From Syntrophaceae bacterium UBA5619 (GTDB lineage: Bacteria > Desulfobacterota > Syntrophia > Syntrophales > UBA5619): a DNA stretch of 22,391 bases. The stretch covers positions 1 through 22,391 of the forward strand of contig DIKL01000062.1 of the NCBI GenBank assembly GCA_002424545.1. Direction: 5' to 3'. Within the stretch, counting starts at the first letter, position 1. Every line of letters begins with the position of its first letter. Below are positions 15,145-21,788 of this stretch, in pieces. Below the pieces are notes generated by a model. The model worked only from the letters and a program-made list of their open reading frames with translations. It searched no databases and was not told the DNA's origin. The position numbers and the translations under genes are program-made.

Positions 15145-16257
15145 ATGATTACAGGAATTCTGAAGGAGATCAAGACCGAGGAAAACCGCGTATCCATGAC
15201 ACCGGCCGGGGTTGAAGTCATGAAGGGCCACGGTCATACGGTCCTGGTGGAGAAGGGTGCGGGCGCCGGCAGCGGGTTCGATGACAAGGCCTATGCGGCC
15301 GCCGGGGCGGAGATCGTCAAAACCCCGAAAGAGATCTACGATCGATCCGACATGGTGATGCATGTCAAGGAACCGATGCCTTCGGAGTATGGGCTGATCC
15401 GCAAAGACCAGATCGTCTTCACCTATCTCCATCTGGCCGCGGACGAGATCCTGACCAGGGCCATGATCAAAACCAAATCGATCGGCATCGCCTACGAGAC
15501 GATTCAGAAGGCGGACGGCTCCCTCCCCCTGCTCATCCCGATGAGCGAGGTTGCGGGACGGATGGCCATTCAGGAAGGGGCGAAGTACCTGGAGATGGAA
15601 TACGGCGGCAGCGGCGTCCTGCTCGGCGGCGTCCCCGGGGTGGATCCGGCAACGGTCCTGGTCATCGGCGCGGGAACGGTCGGCACCCAGGCGGCAAGGA
15701 TGGCCTGCGGGCTCGGCGCCAAGGTATACGTCGTCGATTCCTGGCTGCCGAGGCTCCGCTATCTCAATGACGTGATGCCGTCCAACTGCTTCACGCTGAT
15801 GTCTTCGCCGGCCGTGATTCGCAGACTGATCCGGGAGGCGGATCTCGTCATCGGGTCCGTGCTGATTCCCGGCGCGAAGGCCCCCAAACTCGTCACCCGC
15901 GACATGCTCAAGACGATGAAAAAGGGGTCCGTCATGGTCGACGTGGCCATCGATCAGGGCGGCTGCTTCGAGACCTCGAAACCCACGACCCACAAAGACC
16001 CGATCTACACCATCGACGGCGTCATCCATTACAGTGTGGGAAACATGCCCGGCGCCGTGGCGAAAACCTCCACACTGGCCCTCACCAATGCCACCCTCCC
16101 CTATGCGGTTCAGATCGCCGACAAGGGGTGGAAAAAGGCGATGCGGGAAAATCCGGAGATCAAAAAGGGCGCCAATGTCATTCACGGGCAGATCACCTTC
16201 AAGGGGGTGGCCGATGCCTTCGGCATCAAACTCGCGCCCGTCGATAAGCTTCTATAA
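15145..16257 (+). CDS. ald: Alanine dehydrogenase
   Basis: A 370-residue NAD-dependent enzyme interconverting L-alanine with pyruvate and ammonia; length equals the family norm. The N-terminus GILKEIKTEENRVSMTPAGV is diagnostic. Catalytic/substrate residues Lys75 (MHVKEP) and His96 (TYLHLA) correspond to the known Lys74/His95 pair. The Rossmann motif VIGAGTVG (173–180) ends in Asp198, which fits NAD rather than NADP. DVAIDQGG carries the later conserved Asp. ATG 15145 has GGGAGGAG six bases upstream. It has its own leader with hairpin and promoter candidates, and a strong inverted repeat follows, so it is probably a single-gene unit. It can serve amino acid catabolism or nitrogen assimilation. 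Confidence 0.96.
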   Translation: MITGILKEIKTEENRVSMTPAGVEVMKGHGHTVLVEKGAGAGSGFDDKAYAAAGAEIVKTPKEIYDRSDMVMHVKEPMPSEYGLIRKDQIVFTYLHLAADEILTRAMIKTKSIGIAYETIQKADGSLPLLIPMSEVAGRMAIQEGAKYLEMEYGGSGVLLGGVPGVDPATVLVIGAGTVGTQAARMACGLGAKVYVVDSWLPRLRYLNDVMPSNCFTLMSSPAVIRRLIREADLVIGSVLIPGAKAPKLVTRDMLKTMKKGSVMVDVAIDQGGCFETSKPTTHKDPIYTIDGVIHYSVGNMPGAVAKTSTLALTNATLPYAVQIADKGWKKAMRENPEIKKGANVIHGQITFKGVADAFGIKLAPVDKLL

Positions 16258-16284
16258 TTTCGACCGATGAAAAACCATGCCATT

Positions 16285-16323
16285 CTCTCCAACCGGTTAT
16301 GCAGGCAGTTACCGGTTGGAGAG
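16285..16323. terminator. 13-bp perfect inverted repeat after ald
   Basis: CTCTCCAACCGGT (16285–16297) and its exact complement (16311–16323) flank a 13-base loop, 27 bases after the ald stop. It would form a very stable hairpin in RNA of either strand. The plus strand lacks a T-run after it; on the minus strand GGTTTTT follows nine or so bases later. I read it as the ald transcript 3' end, possibly a protective or factor-assisted terminator; a regulator site for the following gene is the alternative. Confidence 0.5.
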
Positions 16324-16403
16324 GACGCAGGCCCATTCATAAGGGATGGCGCGGTTTGTCGAAGGCGTGTCCGCCGCAATCCGAACCTTTCCGGGAGCAG
16401 GGA

Positions 16404-17183
16404 ATGATGAAGGTCGTTTTGCTTTTTCCCGCGTTTCTCTTCTTCCTCGCAACGGCGGTTCCCGCCGGGGCTGCGGGCTGGTATGCGCGCGGAACCCTCG
16501 GATTCGAGTGGTCCCTCGCGGCGGATTTTTCGGATGCGGACTCTGCGGCTACGAACCCACCGGCCCTCTTCGGCGCCGGTCCGGGAAGGGATGGCCGACC
16601 CATCGGCGCCTCCGGCGATTTCGGCCGATTCCCTCTGCTGGAGGCGGCATTGGGCAAGCAAATTTCCCCTTGGCTCAGGTCCGAGCTTGCCCTTTCCTAC
16701 CGGCGAGACATGTCCTACCGCGGTCAGGCCAATTTCCGGGGCGTGCCGGGCGAGCAACCGGTGTCGGCCAGCGCCGACGCGTTCAGTGGAATGGCGAATC
16801 TTTTCCTCGATATCGCGGGTCTGCCCGGCGTCAACATCGGCCGTTTCCAGCCCTACTTGGGCGGAGGCGTGGGTGTAACCCATAACCGGATCGGCGAGAT
16901 GACTTACGAATTCCCCGCCAATCCCGGGAAACACAAGATTACCATCACCCCCTCCGGGGGAAAAACGGATATCGCCTTCATGGTGGGTATCGGCACGGGC
17001 ATCGTTCTATCGGAACGTACCGTCCTCGATATATCTTACCGGTACACGGACCTCGGAAGGATGTATACGGACGCCGGAAAGGCCTACCTGAACAACATCC
17101 CTGGAGGGATCGACATCGCCGAAACATGGGCGCCGCTCCGCTCTCACGGCTTCTTCGCCGGAATCCGCTACCTCTTCAAATAG
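16404..17183 (+). CDS. Outer membrane beta-barrel protein (porin/opacity-like), secreted
   Basis: A 259-residue protein with a clear Sec signal peptide (hydrophobic core about 4–20, cleavage likely after AGA at 21–23). The mature part alternates short amphipathic strands with Gly/Asp/Asn turns. Typical barrel pieces are YARGTLGFEWS at the mature N-terminus, FQPYLGGGVGVTHN in the middle, TVLDISYRYTDLG, and the closing strand HGFFAGIRYLFK. This resembles OmpA-like eight-strand or opacity-like surface antigens. The partner or substrate is unknown. The start is ATG 16404, with GGGAG six bases upstream; the adjacent ATG 16407 is equally possible. It stands alone between the ald hairpin and the convergent pxpC. 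Confidence 0.78.
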   Translation: MMKVVLLFPAFLFFLATAVPAGAAGWYARGTLGFEWSLAADFSDADSAATNPPALFGAGPGRDGRPIGASGDFGRFPLLEAALGKQISPWLRSELALSYRRDMSYRGQANFRGVPGEQPVSASADAFSGMANLFLDIAGLPGVNIGRFQPYLGGGVGVTHNRIGEMTYEFPANPGKHKITITPSGGKTDIAFMVGIGTGIVLSERTVLDISYRYTDLGRMYTDAGKAYLNNIPGGIDIAETWAPLRSHGFFAGIRYLFK

Positions 17184-17188
17184 GGGCG

Positions 17189-17201
17189 GCGACGACGTCG
17201 C
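17189..17201. terminator. Small GC hairpin in the convergent gap
   Basis: GCGAC-GAC-GTCGC with TTTG following on the plus strand, five bases after the beta-barrel gene. It is short, but placed where a terminator for the plus-strand gene would be expected in this 58-base convergent gap with pxpC. Confidence 0.3.
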
Positions 17202-17241
17202 TTTGCACAACGGATTGAAGAAGCTTCATTCAAATGCCGCC

Positions 17242-18201
17242 TCAATCAGCAGCACCTTCCTCATGGAGATGCTTTCGGATTTTTTGCAGGTGCCTTTGCC
17301 GCTCCCGATACAGGTCGTGCGCCATCTCCAACGTTACCTGCTCGAACCGGATGGTGTTGCCGGGCACGGCCTGGGCCACGCCGGGAAGGTCCACAGTGAT
17401 CACCGTCGCGATTTTCGCGTACCCCCCCGAGGTCTGCTCGACGAGAAGGATGATGGGTTGCCCGTCGGCGGGAACCTGCACGTTCCCGGGCGTCGTGGGT
17501 TCCGTTACGATGCTCTCCGGTGATCCGGCATCGCGACGGACGGCGGGACCCAGCAGCCGGCACCCCATTCGGTCGATCTGCGGGGTCACCTGAAAGGAGT
17601 TGCGGAAGAAGTCGCCGATGCCTTCCCGGAAGAACTCGTCCTGCGGACCGGGAATGGCCCGGAGCTTGATTTCTTGTGTATATTGCGGAATCCACTGGTC
17701 GGGAAGTTTGCGGGGGCGACTGAGGAGATCGCCCGCCCCCCGGTTCAGGATGTCGCCCTTGATCAATCCGCGTCCGGCGATACCGCCGATTTTCGCCCTT
17801 ACGAAGGTCGAGCGGCTCCCCATCACCTTGGGGACATCGATGCCCCCCGTAACCGCCAGGTAGGCTCGGCAGCCCCGCAAAGCCCTGGGGATACGGATAA
17901 GATCTCCGGGATTCACCCTGTGCGTCCGCCATCCGGAAACGGGAAGGCCATTGACGGTCATTCCCATGTCGGCGCCGGTCAGCGCGATGTCGGCCGGGGC
18001 GAGGACCTCCAACGCGGGACCCGTCACCGTAATCTCCAGGACGGCGGCCTCTTCGGGATTTCCCACCAACAGATTCGCAATCCGGCAGGCGAAGGGATCG
18101 AGAACCCCGGAGAGGGGAACGCCCCGATCCAGAAAGGCGGATCGCCCCAGATCCTGCACAGTCGTCATGGACCCCGGATTTCGAACGGCGAAAAGTTCCA
18201 T
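17242..18201 (-). CDS. pxpC: 5-oxoprolinase subunit C (PxpC, biotin-dependent carboxylase-like)
   Basis: A 319-residue protein of the KipA/AHS2 family, matching PxpC. Bacterial PxpA, PxpB and PxpC together hydrolyse 5-oxoproline to glutamate using ATP. Family pieces visible are the TTVQDLGR start (13–20), LTGADMG, AVTGGIDVPKVMGSRSTF, DRMGCRLLG, and the SGGYAKIATVI block near the C-terminus. I start at ATG 18201, whose A is shared with the pxpB TGA and which has GGAG eight bases upstream. The GTG at 18210 has no room for a ribosome site. It is the last gene of the dctPQM–pxpABC cluster. Confidence 0.92.
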   Translation of the reverse strand: MELFAVRNPGSMTTVQDLGRSAFLDRGVPLSGVLDPFACRIANLLVGNPEEAAVLEITVTGPALEVLAPADIALTGADMGMTVNGLPVSGWRTHRVNPGDLIRIPRALRGCRAYLAVTGGIDVPKVMGSRSTFVRAKIGGIAGRGLIKGDILNRGAGDLLSRPRKLPDQWIPQYTQEIKLRAIPGPQDEFFREGIGDFFRNSFQVTPQIDRMGCRLLGPAVRRDAGSPESIVTEPTTPGNVQVPADGQPIILLVEQTSGGYAKIATVITVDLPGVAQAVPGNTIRFEQVTLEMAHDLYRERQRHLQKIRKHLHEEGAAD

Positions 18202-18908
18202 CAGGACCACTCCGTTTTGTACAGGCGGTCAAATTCGAGCTTGTCGACGGGAACAAACCGGATACGGTCTCCCGCCTCATAAAGGAAGGGGGATTCCCGC
18301 AGAGGCGCGAAGAGCCGCAGCGGCGTCCGCCCGATGATCTGCCAGCCGCCGGGACTCTCGACAGGATACATGCCTGTCTGGGATTCCGCGATTCCCACCG
18401 ATCCCGCCGGAAGGTTCATCCGCGGCGTCTTTCGGCGGGGCGTCCGCAGCCGGTGATCCAGCCCTCCCAGGTAACAAAATCCCGGCGTGAAACCGATCAT
18501 GTAGATCCGGTAATCCACGGCGGAATGGAGCGCGATGATCTCCTCCTCCCGCAGGCCGGTGTGTTCCGACACGACGCCGACGTCGGGGCCGAACTCGCCC
18601 CCGTAGCAGACCGGGATCGGAACAACCTTCGGCTCGACAATCTGAGCCGTTCGGGATTCCGCTTCCAGCGCATGAAGAATTTCCGCCAGGTTGGTCGGAT
18701 TTGTTGCCAGCGGATCGTAGAGAATGGAGAGGGAGCGGTAGGCCGGGGCAACCGCCTCGACGCCGGCCGGGAGGTTTTGCTTCAGGAACGCCGTCACGGT
18801 CCGCACCTTTTCGTTGACGGCGGGATCGATTCCGTCGCCGTACTCCACCAGGAGCGCGCGGTCGCCGCTCAGCCGGATTCGGGCCTGTTCATAGAGAATC
18901 ACTGACAT
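18201..18908 (-). CDS. pxpB: 5-oxoprolinase subunit B (PxpB, KipI family)
   Basis: A 235-residue AHS1/KipI-type protein. The C-terminal cyclophilin-like domain carries the signature GFTPGFCYLGGLD (138–150), PAGSVGIA (166–173) and PGGWQIIGRTP (185–195). In Bacillus the homologue KipI inhibits the sporulation kinase KinA, but with PxpA and PxpC adjacent the 5-oxoprolinase role is by far the likelier one. The ATG at 18908 fits the family N-terminus; no good Shine-Dalgarno sequence is visible. It lies 30 bases after pxpA and touches pxpC (TGATG), so B and C are translationally coupled. Confidence 0.94.
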   Translation of the reverse strand: MSVILYEQARIRLSGDRALLVEYGDGIDPAVNEKVRTVTAFLKQNLPAGVEAVAPAYRSLSILYDPLATNPTNLAEILHALEAESRTAQIVEPKVVPIPVCYGGEFGPDVGVVSEHTGLREEEIIALHSAVDYRIYMIGFTPGFCYLGGLDHRLRTPRRKTPRMNLPAGSVGIAESQTGMYPVESPGGWQIIGRTPLRLFAPLRESPFLYEAGDRIRFVPVDKLEFDRLYKTEWS

Positions 18909-18938
18909 GGCTCGGGGAATACCGTTGTGGAGGAGATG

Positions 18939-19715
18939 TCAGGCGGATGTACCCAACGGGACGATATACAGCCCTTCGGCCTCCAGCGCCTGCCGGATCA
19001 TTCTCACATGGTCGAGGGCCGATGGATTGTCGCCGTGCACGCAGAGTGTTTGGACCTCGATTTCGATCACCGCGCCGCCCGTGGCGATCACGCTGCCCTC
19101 CTTGGCCATCCGGAGGGCCTGCTCGGCGGCCCGCTGCGGGTCGGTGATCACCGCCCCGGGAAGCTTCCTCGGGGCCAGCTTTCCATCGGAAGTATAGGCC
19201 CGGTCGGGAAAGGCTTCGAAGACGACATGGATCCCCTCTTCATCGGCGATTTTTCTCGCAAGGCCGGACTGAGCCCCACCCAATGTCACCCAGATGAGCG
19301 ACCGATCGACGGCGGCGATGGCCTCGGCGACGGCCCGGGATAGCGGCTCGTTTCCCACACACATGTTGTACAGGCTGCCGTGGGGCTTCACATGCTGGAG
19401 TTTCACGCCATGGAACGCGCAAAAGCCCTTCAGGGCCGCAATCTGGTAGATGACGTCATCGCGCACCTCGTCAGGGGTGCAGTCCATGTTCCGCCGCCCG
19501 AAGCCGACCCGGTCGGGGTATCCCGGGTGCGCCCCCACACCCACACCGTTTTCGCTGGCCAGCTTCACCGTCCGGCTCATGACCCGGGGATCGCCGGCGT
19601 GGAATCCGCAGGCGATGTTGGCCGAACTGATGTACCGGATCACCTCGCCGTCCATGCCCAGCCTGTAGGCGCCAAAGCTCTCCCCCATGTCGCAGTTGAT
19701 GTCGATCCTCTTCAT
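18939..19715 (-). CDS. pxpA: 5-oxoprolinase subunit A (PxpA, LamB/YcsF family)
   Basis: A 258-residue LamB/YcsF protein, the proposed lactam-opening subunit of bacterial 5-oxoprolinase. The diagnostic blocks are in order: IDINCDMGESFG (4–15), SSANIACGFHAGDP (30–43), GAHPGYPDRVGFGRR (61–75) and VKPHGSLYN (109–117). ATG 19715 is chosen because the family begins at IDINCD; GGGAG stands eight bases upstream, and the open frame further upstream is only read-through opposite dctM. It follows dctM by 32 bases, so transport and hydrolysis genes look like one transcript. Confidence 0.95.
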   Translation of the reverse strand: MKRIDINCDMGESFGAYRLGMDGEVIRYISSANIACGFHAGDPRVMSRTVKLASENGVGVGAHPGYPDRVGFGRRNMDCTPDEVRDDVIYQIAALKGFCAFHGVKLQHVKPHGSLYNMCVGNEPLSRAVAEAIAAVDRSLIWVTLGGAQSGLARKIADEEGIHVVFEAFPDRAYTSDGKLAPRKLPGAVITDPQRAAEQALRMAKEGSVIATGGAVIEIEVQTLCVHGDNPSALDHVRMIRQALEAEGLYIVPLGTSA

Positions 19716-19747
19716 CGGTTCATCTCCCATCCAGGCGCGTCGAATCG

Positions 19748-21058
19748 CTATTTGGCAATCATCCGGTTCGGAAGGTAGAGGGCAATCTCCGGGAAAACCG
19801 TCAACAGGGCCGTTGCCAGCAGCATCATCAGGAAGAACGGAAATGCCGCCCTGGCGACCGTCGCGAGGTCGTCGTTGTTCAGTCCGCTGATCACAAACAG
19901 ATTGAAGCCGACCGGGGGCGTGATCTGCGCCAGCTCGATCATCAAAACCAGATAGATCCCGAACCACACCGTGTCGAATTTGGCCGCCTCGATCAGCGGC
20001 AACACGATCGGCGCCGTCATGACGATCATCGAAAATCCATCAACGAGACAGCCGAGGATCAGATAGAGAACCGTCAGGATGACAATGAGCATGTAGGGTG
20101 AAAGACCCATCTCACTGACGGCCTTTGTCAGCGCCCGGGTGATTCCGAGGTATCCGATCACGTTCGACAGATACGCGGCGCCCATGACGATCAGCATGAT
20201 CATGCAACTGGTCCGGACGGACCCCAGCAGACTCACCTTGAAAACGTCCCAGGTGAGGCTTTTGGTGATCGCCGCAAAGAAGAACGCGCCCACAACGCCC
20301 AGCGCCCCCGCCTCGGTGGGTGTCGCCACTCCCATGTAGATGCTGCCCAGAACGAAAAGGATGAGAATAACGACGGGCGCGATGGCGGGAAGGGCCCGGA
20401 ATCGGTCCTTCCAGTGGTAACGCTCCGCGCCTCTCGGAGCGAGTTCGGGAGAGATCAGGCAGCGCACCATGATATAGCCGCTGAACATGAAGGCCATCAT
20501 GAAGCCGGGGATGAAGCCCGCGATGAAGAGCTTGCCGATGCTCACGTCGCCGATGATCCCGTACACGAGCATCATCATGCTCGGCGGAATCATGAACCCC
20601 AGCGTGCCCGCGCCGGCCAGAGATCCGATCGATAGATTATGATCATATCCCCTTTTCTTGAATTCCGGAACGGTGATCTTCCCCACGGTCGCCGTCGTCG
20701 CGGCGGAGGAGCCGCTGACGGCGGCAAAGAACGTACAGGCGGCGATATTCACATGTACGAGCCGTCCCGGGATGGAATCCATCCACGGCGATAGACCCCG
20801 AAAAAGGCTTTCCGATATCTTGCTGCGGAAAAGGATCTCTCCCATCCAGATGAAGAAGGGCAGCGCCATCATGGCCGATCCGCTCGTGTTGTTCCAGGCG
20901 ATGTTCGCCAGCAAGGATCCGTAGGAGATATCGGTGAAAATGAAGAAGCCGCCCATGCCGACGATAAACAGGGCGATGCCGATCCAGATCGACCCTCCCA
21001 AAAACAGGATCAGCAGTCCGAGAATCACCGCGGAAACCGGTCCCAGATCAACACTCAT
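19748..21058 (-). CDS. dctM: TRAP transporter large permease subunit (DctM type)
   Basis: A 436-residue polytopic membrane protein, the transport-channel subunit of a tripartite ATP-independent periplasmic transporter driven by a sodium or proton gradient. Long hydrophobic helices fill the whole length. The family signature AAVSGSSAATTATVG (112–126) is present, as are GFMIPPS and, near the C-terminus, ELAQITPPVGFNLFVI. The second half contains the ATPTEAGALG repeat motif. Length is normal. The start ATG 21058 follows dctQ by 45 bases. Substrate specificity resides in DctP; adjacency to pxpABC suggests 5-oxoproline or a related acid (inference). Confidence 0.96.
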   Translation of the reverse strand: MSVDLGPVSAVILGLLILFLGGSIWIGIALFIVGMGGFFIFTDISYGSLLANIAWNNTSGSAMMALPFFIWMGEILFRSKISESLFRGLSPWMDSIPGRLVHVNIAACTFFAAVSGSSAATTATVGKITVPEFKKRGYDHNLSIGSLAGAGTLGFMIPPSMMMLVYGIIGDVSIGKLFIAGFIPGFMMAFMFSGYIMVRCLISPELAPRGAERYHWKDRFRALPAIAPVVILILFVLGSIYMGVATPTEAGALGVVGAFFFAAITKSLTWDVFKVSLLGSVRTSCMIMLIVMGAAYLSNVIGYLGITRALTKAVSEMGLSPYMLIVILTVLYLILGCLVDGFSMIVMTAPIVLPLIEAAKFDTVWFGIYLVLMIELAQITPPVGFNLFVISGLNNDDLATVARAAFPFFLMMLLATALLTVFPEIALYLPNRMIAK

Positions 21059-21103
21059 TTTTCATCTCCGCTGAATAACGGGCGGGCCGCAGGAATGCGT
21101 CCG

Positions 21104-21640
21104 TTACCGCCCCAGTTCGTCGGTTTCCTCCAGGATCCGAAGCCCTTCCGTGTCTTGCTTCAGGAGGGCAAAACCTTTGAGAAACTCGGACAGAAACTGG
21201 AGCAGCAAGAAAAACGATCCGACGGGCAGAAAGGCCTGCGGAATCGCCAGATAGGTTTCCGTGATCTGCATGGACTGCGTTCGGTTGACCACCGAGTCCC
21301 AGAAGAATTCGCCGGTGAACCGGATCAGGCCGATGCAAAACACAAACCCGACACACATGCAGACCATATTGAAGATCACCCGACGCCGACCCTTCAGAAA
21401 ATGGACGAGGAACATCATCCGGATATGCCCCCGTTCGCGCAGCGTATAGGCCAGACCGAGAAATGTGAGCATGGCCATCAGATAGCCCGAATACTCGTCG
21501 GCAATGTACAGCGTCTTGCCGAAAACATACCGAGTAAAGATCTCCGACACGCCGATCAACAGTGCGACGACCATCAGGACGCCCGCCGTCCAGCCGCCGA
21601 AACCGGAAATCCGGTCGATGGCATTGATGACAGTTTTCAT
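21104..21640 (-). CDS. dctQ: TRAP transporter small membrane subunit (DctQ type)
   Basis: A 178-residue four-helix membrane protein (about 17–36, 50–67, 90–108, 131–152), the small subunit that pairs with DctM. The typical SEIFTRYVFGKTLYIADEYSGY region between helices 1 and 2 is present. The start is ATG 21640, with GGAG eight bases upstream; the in-frame ATG at 21742 would add 34 low-hydrophobicity residues that read through the intergenic hairpin. It lies 148 bases after dctP, an unusually wide gap that holds the palindromes described separately. Confidence 0.92.
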   Translation of the reverse strand: MKTVINAIDRISGFGGWTAGVLMVVALLIGVSEIFTRYVFGKTLYIADEYSGYLMAMLTFLGLAYTLRERGHIRMMFLVHFLKGRRRVIFNMVCMCVGFVFCIGLIRFTGEFFWDSVVNRTQSMQITETYLAIPQAFLPVGSFFLLLQFLSEFLKGFALLKQDTEGLRILEETDELGR

Positions 21641-21714
21641 TTCGGTTTCTCCGGAAAGCGGCGCCGAAGAACGCGCCGACGCGGACCAAATTCCGGCCGG
21701 GCGGAATACGACGG

Positions 21715-21758
21715 AAAAACAGCCCGGGATCCCGGACGACACGCATCCGGGATCCCGG
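21715..21758 (-). terminator. Terminator-like hairpin between dctP and dctQ, built from a repeated 12-base palindrome
   Basis: CCGGGATCCCGG occurs twice (21747–21758 and 21724–21735), 11 bases apart. Each copy is itself a palindrome, so the two copies also pair with each other as a 12-bp stem. On the transcribed minus strand GCTG and TTTTT follow (to 21715), as in an intrinsic terminator. Partial read-through would give more binding protein than membrane subunits, a common arrangement in transporter operons (inference). Confidence 0.6.
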
Positions 21759-21763
21759 CGCCA

Positions 21764-21775
21764 AACCGGCCGGTT
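21764..21775. repeat. Perfect palindrome AACCGGCCGGTT after dctP
   Basis: A 12-base perfect palindrome, 13 bases past the dctP stop and directly before the duplicated hairpin. It may add to 3'-end protection of the dctP message or may bind a protein; its role is unknown. Confidence 0.35.
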
Positions 21776-21788
21776 CAGGGAAGGCCTT

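Noticed and set aside
16299..16403. 35-codon upstream extension of the beta-barrel gene
   Set aside because: It would start inside the inverted-repeat loop and bury the signal peptide; ATG 16404 gives a normal secreted protein.
19716..19967. 84-codon upstream extension of pxpA
   Set aside because: The family begins at IDINCDMGESFG near ATG 19715; the extension only reads opposite the end of dctM in another frame.
21641..21742. 34-codon upstream extension of dctQ
   Set aside because: It runs through the intergenic hairpin's downstream flank and lacks conservation; ATG 21640 has a good ribosome site.
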